From assembly GCF_032921865.1 (NCBI RefSeq), contig NZ_CP136684.1, forward strand, positions 3,073,001 to 3,137,000: DNA of 64,000 nucleotides, given 5' to 3'. Shown here piece by piece: positions 16,451-25,604 of this stretch. Position 1 is the first letter of the stretch. Each line of letters starts with the position of its first letter. Under the pieces are notes generated by a model that saw only the letters and a program-made list of their open reading frames with translations, did no database searches and had not been told where the DNA came from. The DNA comes from Thalassospira lucentensis (GTDB lineage: Bacteria; Pseudomonadota; Alphaproteobacteria; Rhodospirillales; Thalassospiraceae). The position numbers and the translations under genes were made by a program.

Positions 16451-17623
16451 ATGACGTTAGCTAATGCCCATGCGCTTTTTTGTGGATTGAAGAAAGATCC
16501 TAGCTATCTCGCTAACCTCACTGTCCCTGAAGATGTTATTGAATCTCTACTTTTGGCTCGCAAGGACATCCGAGCTGTTTTACGTGACAATGCAGTGAAC
16601 CTAAGGTTCGATAGTCATTTTTGGGTGTCAGACAGTATCTACTCGAGCAGTCAATCCGCTAGACCTAATATTAGCATGAAATTTATGACGCAGGGTAGCT
16701 ATGTCTATGGAACTTTGAATTCTCCAGAGAAACCTCAAGTGCAGGAAATAGATTTAGACGACGGAATGTACGTTCCTGTAGATTTTTTGAGTGACGGCAA
16801 ACCAGCACTTATCGCCAAGTCCCTTTTTGATTTTGTCCTTACAACTTTAAATGACAACGGTTGGAGTGCTCAATCTAAGCCAAACTGTGTGCGGGTAAGG
16901 TTGTCGCGAGGGGCCCATATTGATATTCCGATTTATTCAATTCCTAGAAATGAATTTGAATCTTTAGCTATCGCAACGGAAAATGCGAACATGCAGAGTT
17001 CTCAGTTGTTTCGAGATAGTCTTGGCACGATCAATCGTTTGCCCTCGGACAAGGTTATGCTAGCACGAGCGGATGGTACTTGGATTCAATCTGACCCCCA
17101 CCAATTGCATGAATGGGTTCAGGCTCAAAGGGCGAGATACGGAGCCCCATATATTAGATTGTGTCGGTTCTTTAAGGGGTGGAGGGACTTCACATGGGAT
17201 AAGTCTCCATTATCTTCTTTATGCATAATGCGAGCAGTTCAGCTTGCCCTGACTAGGTTCGAGGGTGGCTTCCCCACTGAGTGGCGTGATGACGAGCTTA
17301 TTTTGAAGGTATCTCGACTGTTACCAGACATATTTTCTGGAGATATCACCAATCCGGTATTGGGGCTGTCGCTTAATGATTGGGAGCAAAGTGAGGTAGA
17401 GGAAATCGTTTCTCAATCTCAGATACTGCGGGATCAGATGGAAACTGCGCTGTTGTATACAGGTGATGCTGATGTGATCGTAAGGAAGCTCAGGCTTCGC
17501 TTTGGGGACCGAATACCAAATCGTCCGGATGTAATTAAATTTGGTTCTACTATTGCAGCTCTTAAGAGCGCAAAACCCGCAGAAGTATCCGTCCCTAAAG
17601 TCATTGCATCAACATCTGGCTAA
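16451..17623 (+). CDS. CD-NTase (DncV/CdnA-like cyclic oligonucleotide synthase) of CBASS
   Basis: A 390-residue nucleotidyltransferase. The active site is complete: GS at residues 82-83 (FMTQGSYVYGT), EIDLDDGMYVP with D101 and D103, and a third acidic residue D158 in AHIDIPIY. The DLDDG-x-Y motif is close to Vibrio DncV (IDDGTYMP), suggesting clade A or a near neighbour. On phage infection it should make a cyclic di- or trinucleotide second messenger; the exact product cannot be read from sequence. It ends in STSG: the C-terminal glycine is what Cap2 would link to a target. The stop overlaps the Cap2 start (TAATG). Confidence 0.92.
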   Translation: MTLANAHALFCGLKKDPSYLANLTVPEDVIESLLLARKDIRAVLRDNAVNLRFDSHFWVSDSIYSSSQSARPNISMKFMTQGSYVYGTLNSPEKPQVQEIDLDDGMYVPVDFLSDGKPALIAKSLFDFVLTTLNDNGWSAQSKPNCVRVRLSRGAHIDIPIYSIPRNEFESLAIATENANMQSSQLFRDSLGTINRLPSDKVMLARADGTWIQSDPHQLHEWVQAQRARYGAPYIRLCRFFKGWRDFTWDKSPLSSLCIMRAVQLALTRFEGGFPTEWRDDELILKVSRLLPDIFSGDITNPVLGLSLNDWEQSEVEEIVSQSQILRDQMETALLYTGDADVIVRKLRLRFGDRIPNRPDVIKFGSTIAALKSAKPAEVSVPKVIASTSG

Positions 17624-19284
17624 TGGATCCAACTCAGGCAATTCATGCCATTGACGCAACTCTCAGAAAACTTGGGTTTTCGTATGCCGGACCTGGGGCT
17701 TGTGACTATGACGGTGTGATTTCGGTCAGTGGTTTAAAGTTGGATATTCATTTAAGTGTGTCAGACACTACTTTTCTCCAGCTTCCAACGGCCACTTTAA
17801 AGAACCCACAACAAGTTCCTCCCGGTAGAATGGGGCATGTAATAGTCGATAACAGTATTTGTTATGCTTCTGAGCATGGCTTGCTTCTCGATATGTACAA
17901 GCCGGGTGAATCTATTTTGCGTGTTGTTGATGAGATTCATCGTACGTTGGATGTATCTGAGGTTAAGGTAAGCCAATCTGTAGCAGAAGAATTTCAGTTA
18001 TATTGGAAGTCTCAAAAACGTGTCCGTTTTATGTTGCCCAGTCAGCACATGGTCGGTCCGCTAAAAGCCTTTAAGTTTTTTGCAGAAAACTATGACGGCT
18101 ATCAATTTGAAGTAATATCCTCAAAAAATAAGCTGAAGGGACATCGTGTGTTTGATGTTTCTAAAGTTCTTGTTTGGTTTCTTCCGGAAATAATTGGAAC
18201 GGGAGGAAATATAAGATGCCCGCGTGATCTGGAAGAGTTTAAACTATGGCTTATGTCGCAAAATCTTCCTTCAAATTGCAAGTGGAAAGATGTTCTATTT
18301 TTCTTGAATAATGGGAGGTCATTCTTTGTTTCCGCGCCAAATGCTGTTGTTGGGTGTTCTCTGAAAAGTGCTCTCAAAGGAAAAATGAGGAGTTTTACTG
18401 GGAATCATGCGGTTAGGTCGACTGGTAAACTTACAAGCAGAAAATTCAGAAATGTTGAGATAGATCGACTAAGTGGAATATTGACCAGCTTCCAAGACGT
18501 GACTTCACGTAATAATTTATTGAGTAATTGTTTAATGGATGTCTCAGTTGCATTGATTGGGTGTGGAACGATTGGCGGGTTCCTTTCAAGAATGCTTGTC
18601 CAAAGCGGGTTTGGGCTTGGAAACGGTGTCTTAACAATTGTCGACAAAGGCATTTTAGAACCGGGAAACATTGGTAGGCACTTTCTAGGTTTCGATTATC
18701 TGGGACAACGGAAGGTAACCGCGCTCAAAAAGGAATTAGAACGGTTTCACCCCGATGTGAAAATTAAAGCTATTAATGCGGACGTGAAAGACGTTTGGAA
18801 CGATTTGCGAAAGCATCAATTGATTATTGATGTCACTGGTGAATGGAATGTCCAGTGTGCTTTAAATGATCGGTTTTTGAATGACCAGACAGGTAAGGTT
18901 CAGGCGGTTTTACATGCATGGGTTGTGATGAATGGTGCATCAGTGCAGAGTTTTCTAAATCTAGATGATGATTTTGCATGTTTCAGGTGTCTGCGACCGG
19001 AGATGGGCGAAGATTGGCGCTATCCAGGAGCAAAAAAAGACGTTCAATTAGAGCTTCAGCCTGCGACTTGTGGTGATGATCCTTATGCTGCCTTCTCAGT
19101 GGATTGCTCAGTAATGTCCGCAAGTTTGGCTGCTCGTAGTGCCCTTGACTGGGCAACAGGAAAGCCAGGAAAGCGGCTTAGGACAATCGTCATTGACGAC
19201 GATAGAGGGAGATTTCACAGGAATTTATCCCCAGTTCCTTCAAAAAGATGTCCTGCGTGTGCACGCTTGAGGGAAAGGCATTGA
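17623..19284 (+). CDS. cap2: Cap2: E2-E1 fusion conjugating the CD-NTase (type II CBASS)
   Basis: A 553-residue protein. The N-terminal ~130 residues are a divergent E2-like domain with candidate catalytic C80 in VDNSICYASEHG. A linker of about 150 residues follows. From ~305 it is a ThiF/E1 adenylation domain: nucleotide loop LIGCGTIGG (311-319), VDKGILEPGNIGRH (340-353), the DVTG segment (403-406) and candidate E1 cysteine C483 in ATCGDDPY. CxxC pairs at C453/C456 and C543/C546 probably bind zinc. Cap2 adenylates the CD-NTase C-terminus, transfers it through thioesters and joins it to a target, which primes the synthase (established for the family). Translation is coupled to the CD-NTase by a one-base overlap. 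Confidence 0.93.
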   Translation: MDPTQAIHAIDATLRKLGFSYAGPGACDYDGVISVSGLKLDIHLSVSDTTFLQLPTATLKNPQQVPPGRMGHVIVDNSICYASEHGLLLDMYKPGESILRVVDEIHRTLDVSEVKVSQSVAEEFQLYWKSQKRVRFMLPSQHMVGPLKAFKFFAENYDGYQFEVISSKNKLKGHRVFDVSKVLVWFLPEIIGTGGNIRCPRDLEEFKLWLMSQNLPSNCKWKDVLFFLNNGRSFFVSAPNAVVGCSLKSALKGKMRSFTGNHAVRSTGKLTSRKFRNVEIDRLSGILTSFQDVTSRNNLLSNCLMDVSVALIGCGTIGGFLSRMLVQSGFGLGNGVLTIVDKGILEPGNIGRHFLGFDYLGQRKVTALKKELERFHPDVKIKAINADVKDVWNDLRKHQLIIDVTGEWNVQCALNDRFLNDQTGKVQAVLHAWVVMNGASVQSFLNLDDDFACFRCLRPEMGEDWRYPGAKKDVQLELQPATCGDDPYAAFSVDCSVMSASLAARSALDWATGKPGKRLRTIVIDDDRGRFHRNLSPVPSKRCPACARLRERH

Positions 19285-19745
19285 TTGCAGTTCTGATTCC
19301 TAGGCAGATATTGACCGATCTTTGTGCGAGAGCAATACCATCTCAGCCAACTAACGAAACTGGTGGGATCTTGTTGGGGTTTCGCAAAGCCCTTGGGTTG
19401 CAGATTACGAACACCACTTATGCCCAATGTCGGGATTCTGCATCACCAAGTCTTTTTAAACGTTCCAAGCATGGGCATAGCGAGATAGCGGCTGAACTAT
19501 GGACGCGCTCTAGAGGGACAATAGATTGGGTTGGAGAGTGGCATACGCATCCAAATGGTATTGCATCGCCATCACATATAGATGTTCGCAGTTGGCGTTT
19601 CTTGGTGTCTCAAGTCGATAAGCCAATGGTCTTCATTATTTCCAATGGAAAACGCGTTTATGTTGGGCTGCAAGAGCCTACGGGTTCGTTAGTCAGAAAA
19701 ATGACAATTCAAGAAATGGATGGGGACAGTATCCTTTTCATCTGA
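19281..19745 (+). CDS. cap3: Cap3: JAMM/JAB deconjugating protease (type II CBASS)
   Basis: A metal-dependent isopeptidase with the full JAMM signature: E26 in TNETGGILLG, H88 and H90 in EWHTHPNG, S98 and D101 in SPSHID (H-x-H-x7-S-x2-D). Cap3 removes the CD-NTase from its conjugates and so opposes Cap2. I place the start at the TTG at 19281 (154 residues), whose codon overlaps the Cap2 stop as TTGA and is preceded by GAGGGAAAGG; an ATG at 19248 would add 11 residues and overlap Cap2 by 37 bases with no good ribosome-binding site. It closes the cassette; no terminator is obvious after it. Confidence 0.92.
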   Translation: MIAVLIPRQILTDLCARAIPSQPTNETGGILLGFRKALGLQITNTTYAQCRDSASPSLFKRSKHGHSEIAAELWTRSRGTIDWVGEWHTHPNGIASPSHIDVRSWRFLVSQVDKPMVFIISNGKRVYVGLQEPTGSLVRKMTIQEMDGDSILFI

Positions 19746-19808
19746 ATTTGAGTTGCTGATTATTCTTTCTTGGTTGTAGACGGATGCCTTATTGGTTGTT
19801 TACCCAGC

Positions 19809-20222
19809 TCAAAGCTTTTTCCCCGGCAATTTGCTGGCCTGTCTGATCCAGTCGGTGAGTTGGGCTTCGTCGAGTTGATCATCCTCGTGGATATTGAGGT
19901 AGCGGATGCCTTCGACCTTGGAGGTAAACGGTGGCACCGGGGTCAGGGACGTGCCCTGCATGAAGGTAATCTGGACGTATTTTTTGTAGCAATACATCGC
20001 CAGAAACCAGCCGTCTTCCTTGCCATAAAGCGGCGTATTCCATTTGACGGCCTTGCGGACAGTGGGAAAGACCTGCTCGACAAGGGTGTCAATGCGCCGC
20101 CCGATCGCGCTTTTCCAGTCAGGCATTGCGGCGATATAGGCCTGCACCGGTTCGTTGTCGTCACCCTTGGTGATTTGCGGGTTGGTGCTTGAAAGCAGCT
20201 TTGGCGCGCTGGCATTGCTCAT
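19809..20222 (-). CDS. DUF1801 (YdhG-like) domain protein
   Basis: A 137-residue protein with the DUF1801 pattern: VQAYIAAMPDWKSAIGRRIDTLV followed by VRKAVKWNTPLYGKEDGWFLAMYCYKKYVQITFMQG. The fold is related to YdhG; members are small cytosolic proteins of unknown function, some near DNA-repair genes. It borders the right end of the CBASS cassette and has host-like GC content, so it marks return to the core chromosome. Confidence 0.85.
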   Translation of the reverse strand: MSNASAPKLLSSTNPQITKGDDNEPVQAYIAAMPDWKSAIGRRIDTLVEQVFPTVRKAVKWNTPLYGKEDGWFLAMYCYKKYVQITFMQGTSLTPVPPFTSKVEGIRYLNIHEDDQLDEAQLTDWIRQASKLPGKKL

Positions 20223-20294
20223 GGGGGCAGGCGTTTATTTCAGGTTGTTGTGGTGTGGTGGATTTATACATCCAGGCGATAGTGGCGTAAAGGG

Positions 20295-20328
20295 ACGACG
20301 GCGGTTTTCAAATATCCGCCGCCGTCGT
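20295..20328. terminator. Strong GC hairpin after the RTX gene
   Basis: ACGACGGCGG (20295-20304) pairs with CCGCCGTCGT (20319-20328). It follows the RTX stop on the minus strand. Only short T-runs flank it, so its strength as a terminator is uncertain. Confidence 0.45.
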
Positions 20329-20340
20329 TTGCTCAACGCC

Positions 20341-21627
20341 TCAGACCTCGGCGAACATGACATTGTCCGGGGTCAGGTCGGCCTTTGCCGTATCCTCGAC
20401 AATCACGCCAAAGGTCCAGGGATCGCCATTGCTGAAATCAATGTATAGATCGCCGCCATCGGTTTCGCTGGCGTGATCCAGCAGGCTGTCGAAATCGGTG
20501 ATGCCGGACCTTGCCTGAAGATCCGCGGTGAGAAGCAGGGTATCGCCATCATTGCCGCTTTCGAAATCAACCACCCGATCCCGGCTGGAGGCTTCGGCGT
20601 CGAAGACGAAAGTATCGTTGCCGACATTGCCCTGAAGCCAGTCATTGCCGCCACCACCCGAAAGGATGTTGTCGGAGAAAACTTCATGGGCTATGGGGCC
20701 GGCATCAAGCGTGTCATGGCCATCGCCACCATACAGCGAGACGTCATATCCTTCGCCGGTAAGCGTATCATTTCCGGCTTCGCCATGGATGTTTTCGCCA
20801 ACAATGAAATCGTCGCCATCGCGGCCATAGATGGTATCGCCGCCCTTGTTGCCGATCAGCCGGTTGTCGTTGTCATCGCCAATGATCAGGTCGCTTTGAT
20901 TGCTGCCATCGACATTTTCGATGCCGGAAAAATGATCGCCGGTCCGCCCCGATCCGGTCTCAAGATTGATCACCGGCTGCGGACCATATTCCCCATAAGG
21001 CGCATCGTTGCCCCAACCGGCGATATAGCTGATGGTATCAGACCCTTCGCCGCCGATGAAAAAGCTGGTCTGATCTTCGGAAAAGGTGGAACTGCTGCTG
21101 GCGTAGAATTTGTCATCGCCCCCACCACCCATCATGATGTCGCCTTCGCCTGCACCGTTATAGCTCTGGTAAAAGGCGTTGTTGCCGTTATTGCCGATCA
21201 GAATGTCGCCATAGCGTGAATCACGGATATCTTCGATATTGCTGTAACGGTCGCCTTCGGCATCACCGCCCGAACCGATGCCGGTGGCAAGATTGACAAT
21301 GACACCTTCCTTGATCGCGTCATTTGAATAGGAAAATTGAATTTCATCCCGACCAGGGCCGCCATCGATGATATCGGCATCCGGACCGCCATCAAGCTGG
21401 TCATTGCCCGAACCACCGATCAGCGTATCGTTACCGATGCTGGCGTGGAAATGATCATGTCCGGCACCACCATCAAGCGTATCGTCCCCCGGCCCGACTT
21501 CATAGAAACGGTCATTCCCGCCAAGCCCGCGGATATAATCACCGCCAGCGCGCCCGAAAATCAGTTCGCCTTCGTCCGTTCCGACAAGCACATCTGCCCC
21601 GTCGGTCCCATAGATGACATCAGCCAT
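20341..21627 (-). CDS. RTX-type calcium-binding repeat protein
   Basis: A 428-residue, strongly acidic protein made almost wholly of hemolysin-type nonapeptide repeats (GGxGxDxLx). Three repeat blocks are visible, at about residues 5-95, 125-175 and 230-315, separated by segments opening with NIEDIRDSRYGDILIGN and IENVDGSNQSDLIIGD. A C-terminal unit with NDTFVFDAEASSRDRVVDFESGNDGDTLLL (about 340-373) resembles the end of serralysin-type RTX proteins. No catalytic domain and no N-terminal signal are present, as expected for type I secretion, where the signal is C-terminal. No type I secretion genes lie in this window. It may be a surface or matrix protein; the role is unknown. Confidence 0.88.
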   Translation of the reverse strand: MADVIYGTDGADVLVGTDEGELIFGRAGGDYIRGLGGNDRFYEVGPGDDTLDGGAGHDHFHASIGNDTLIGGSGNDQLDGGPDADIIDGGPGRDEIQFSYSNDAIKEGVIVNLATGIGSGGDAEGDRYSNIEDIRDSRYGDILIGNNGNNAFYQSYNGAGEGDIMMGGGGDDKFYASSSSTFSEDQTSFFIGGEGSDTISYIAGWGNDAPYGEYGPQPVINLETGSGRTGDHFSGIENVDGSNQSDLIIGDDNDNRLIGNKGGDTIYGRDGDDFIVGENIHGEAGNDTLTGEGYDVSLYGGDGHDTLDAGPIAHEVFSDNILSGGGGNDWLQGNVGNDTFVFDAEASSRDRVVDFESGNDGDTLLLTADLQARSGITDFDSLLDHASETDGGDLYIDFSNGDPWTFGVIVEDTAKADLTPDNVMFAEV

Positions 21628-21763
21628 GGTCCGTCTCCCGCATTGTTTGCTTTGCCCTTTGATCAGGCTGCGGGGGGAATTCGGCGACTTGATGGCAGGG
21701 GGCGGGATTGCCGGTCAGACCGGGAGTGACATCAGAACAGGGGAGATGCCAGAAGGCGGCGGG

Positions 21764-23674
<1,911 letters not shown>

Positions 23675-24050
23675 TTCGGGTCCGCGTTCGGGAATCGTTT
23701 GAAAATCTGTGCTTTCAATAGGGCAGGGACGGCCGTGACGCAAGGATTCTTGAAACTGTCATGAGTGGTCGATCACAGGAGGAACGGGGCAATATCGAAG
23801 CATCGCGTGGCGGCAAGGGGCGCAGTTTCACGGGATTTGGCGGCTTTCGGGGGGTGTTCAACCGTTGATGCAAGGGGCGCAGGTCTGAATTGCGCGGGCA
23901 GAACTATGTGTTGCGTTGCGAACCAAGGGCGTTTATATAGCGCCAACCTTAGGGTCTGCGGATGATAAGGAAGCCTTGTCGTCGGCTTTTTTATCTTCCG
24001 CAGTCCCTTCTTGGGGGTAACGAATTTTTACAAGTAGCTAGGTGAAACCA
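23675..24050. other. Intergenic region upstream of ABC-F gene and ndk
   Basis: About 375 bases with no credible gene. It holds the divergent promoters. A short hairpin with AAGCC (23971-23975) and GGCTT (23983-23987) followed by T's lies about 60 bases before ndk and looks like a terminator or leader element. AGGTGA at 24040-24045 is the ndk ribosome-binding site. Confidence 0.4.
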
Positions 24051-24473
24051 ATGGCTATCGAACGCACTCTTTCGATCATCAAGCCGGACGCAACGCGCCG
24101 CAACCTGACTGGCAAAATCAATGCCGTCATCGAAGACGCAGGCCTTCGCATCGTCGCGCAGAAGCGTGTCGCTCTGACCCGTGCACAGGCTGAAGGCTTC
24201 TACGCTGTTCACAAAGAACGTTCGTTCTTTGGTGAACTGGTAGACTTCATGGTTTCCGGCCCGGTCGTCGTCCAGGCTCTGGAAGGCGAAAACGCCGTTG
24301 CCAAATACCGCGAAGTAATGGGTGCGACCAACCCGGCCAATGCCGAGGAAGGCACCATTCGCAAACAGTTTGCAGAATCCATCGAAGCGAACTCGGTCCA
24401 TGGTTCGGACTCGCTTGAAAATGCTGCAATCGAAATTTCCTATTTCTTCGCCCAGACCGACATCGTCGGTTAA
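24051..24473 (+). CDS. ndk: Nucleoside diphosphate kinase
   Basis: A 140-residue enzyme from the ATG at 24051 ([18 protein letters not shown]); a GTG nine bases earlier is in frame but lies over the ribosome-binding site. The active-site histidine is in [33 protein letters not shown], at NSVHGSD, typical of the family. It transfers the terminal phosphate from ATP to other nucleoside diphosphates through a phosphohistidine. The end of the gene, coding for TDIVG, is repeated just downstream in the DNA. Confidence 0.97.
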   Translation: MAIERTLSIIKPDATRRNLTGKINAVIEDAGLRIVAQKRVALTRAQAEGFYAVHKERSFFGELVDFMVSGPVVVQALEGENAVAKYREVMGATNPANAEEGTIRKQFAESIEANSVHGSDSLENAAIEISYFFAQTDIVG

Positions 24474-24502
24474 GGCTGTCGCTTCCGACATCGTCGGCTA
24501 AG
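24457..24502 (+). repeat. 18-bp direct repeat at the ndk 3' end
   Basis: The last codons and stop of ndk (24457-24474) recur at 24485-24502 with one mismatch (GGTTAAG against GGCTAAG). It looks like a local tandem duplication of the gene end. Confidence 0.8.
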
Positions 24503-24538
24503 CGATCAGAGATACGGTTTCCGGTTCGCCGGATAAGG

Positions 24539-24567
24539 AACGCCCCGCAGATGCGGGGCGTTTTTTT
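24539..24567 (+). terminator. Intrinsic terminator of ndk
   Basis: CGCCCCGCA (24541-24549) pairs with TGCGGGGCG (24552-24560), extended by an AA/TT pair, and is followed by T's. Confidence 0.93.
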
Positions 24568-24588
24568 ATGCCTGAAATATGCCGATGA

Positions 24589-24723
24589 TCAGATCAGGAA
24601 TGCCGCCAACAGGACCAGAAGGACGACAATCGAAATAATGTTCCAGATGATGAACTTGATAAAACCGTGCCAGCCATTTTCGTGGACCTGGACCAGTTCG
24701 GCATCATAGTCGCTTCCTTGCAT
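24589..24723 (-). CDS. aa3-type cytochrome c oxidase subunit IV-like small protein (copy 1)
   Basis: A 44-residue peptide with a polar N-terminus (MQGSDYDAELVQVHENGW) and one C-terminal membrane helix of about 20 residues rich in I, V and L. The G-F-x-x-F-x-x-W motif before the helix (GFIKFIIW) and the overall size match the bacterial aa3-type oxidase subunit IV family, an accessory single-helix subunit of the respiratory oxidase. The ATG follows GGGAGGAAACG on the minus strand. The second, similar gene lies 180 bases upstream. Confidence 0.75.
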   Translation of the reverse strand: MQGSDYDAELVQVHENGWHGFIKFIIWNIISIVVLLVLLAAFLI

Positions 24724-24902
24724 CGTTTCCTCCCTGACTTGTTACAGGTGTGGCCTAACCCTTTGCGGGAAACACCAGAAGCATCGTAACACATTTCAGG
24801 GGTGAATTTGGATGGTGAAAATAACGCATAAGGTTTGTTCGCGGCCAAGAAAAAAGCTGCCGGTTTCGGCAGCTTTGCATTTTTGTTCCGCGATCAGGCC
24901 GA

Positions 24903-25031
24903 TCAGAGCAGGAAAATCGCCATCACGATCAGCAGACCGATCACTGAAAGGGTGCCCCACTTCATAAAGACGGTAAAGCCGTTATAGATATCAACGTGGG
25001 TCTTGGTCAGTTCGTAGTCGTTACCCTGCAA
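24903..25031 (-). CDS. aa3-type cytochrome c oxidase subunit IV-like small protein (copy 2)
   Basis: A 42-residue peptide reading from a TTG at 25031 that is preceded by a perfect AGGAGG. It starts MQGNDYELTKTHVDIYNGF, followed by TVFMKWG and a single C-terminal membrane helix of about 17 residues. The first residues (MQG-DY) and the GFxxFxxW motif are shared with copy 1, so the two are paralogues. It probably belongs to an aa3-type oxidase whose main subunits are elsewhere in the genome. Confidence 0.75.
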   Translation of the reverse strand: MQGNDYELTKTHVDIYNGFTVFMKWGTLSVIGLLIVMAIFLL

Positions 25032-25135
25032 ATTAGCCTCCTGCGTTTGGAATTACTCCAGTGTATAGACGTGAAGTTGTTGCAGCGCAAGACGCAGATT
25101 AACCGGCAATATCATCCATTTGGCTAATTATCGGC

Positions 25136-25519
25136 TTATTGTGCGGCGGGCGTTTTTGGCCCACCCGGACAGCCATAGGGAAGGAACGTTCCCGAAAGGC
25201 CGCCGCTCATGACGCGCAGCGAAACCGCGTTGGCATATTGAAGCTGCGTTTCGGTTTTCGGGCAGGCATAGGCGCGGCCCCGGCATCCGCCCGCGATATA
25301 GTCTTCTTCGGCTTTGATAAAGTCGGCCCCGATATCCTCGCGCGGGATCGATTTCAGAACCTCGGCGCGGATATCGGTATACATCGCACATTTCGTTTCG
25401 CGCCAGTTTGCCGGTGCAGGCGGGGCCTCGTTCGCAAGAAGCGGGGCGGGGGCGGCAATCACTGCCAGAACAAGGGCCACGATATGCACCAGGGCAGGGT
25501 CAAGGACGGCAATCCGCAT
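25136..25519 (-). CDS. Small secreted cysteine-containing protein
   Basis: A 127-residue protein I cannot assign. An N-terminal hydrophobic stretch (about residues 8-29, ending PLLANEAPP) looks like a signal peptide. The mature part has four cysteines (in ETKCAMY, AGGCRGRAYACPK and PYGCPGG), which could form two disulfides in the periplasm. It lies downstream of the sulfatase-maturase gene on the same strand with an 85-base gap, so it may share that transcript. Confidence 0.65.
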   Translation of the reverse strand: MRIAVLDPALVHIVALVLAVIAAPAPLLANEAPPAPANWRETKCAMYTDIRAEVLKSIPREDIGADFIKAEEDYIAGGCRGRAYACPKTETQLQYANAVSLRVMSGGLSGTFLPYGCPGGPKTPAAQ

Positions 25520-25604
25520 TTTCGTCTGTCTTTGTTGTTGTGGTCGGGCGCGCCATTGGCGCAGCAGATTGCGGAGGCATTATGGCTGTGGGTGCAATAT
25601 CGGG

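Noticed and set aside
20341..21627. Regular short repeats that could suggest a CRISPR array
   Set aside because: The periodicity is the RTX nonapeptide coding pattern; there are no constant direct repeats with unique spacers.
24594..24848. An 84-codon minus-strand frame
   Set aside because: Out of frame with the subunit IV-like peptide, which has a better start, hydrophobic helix and family motif.
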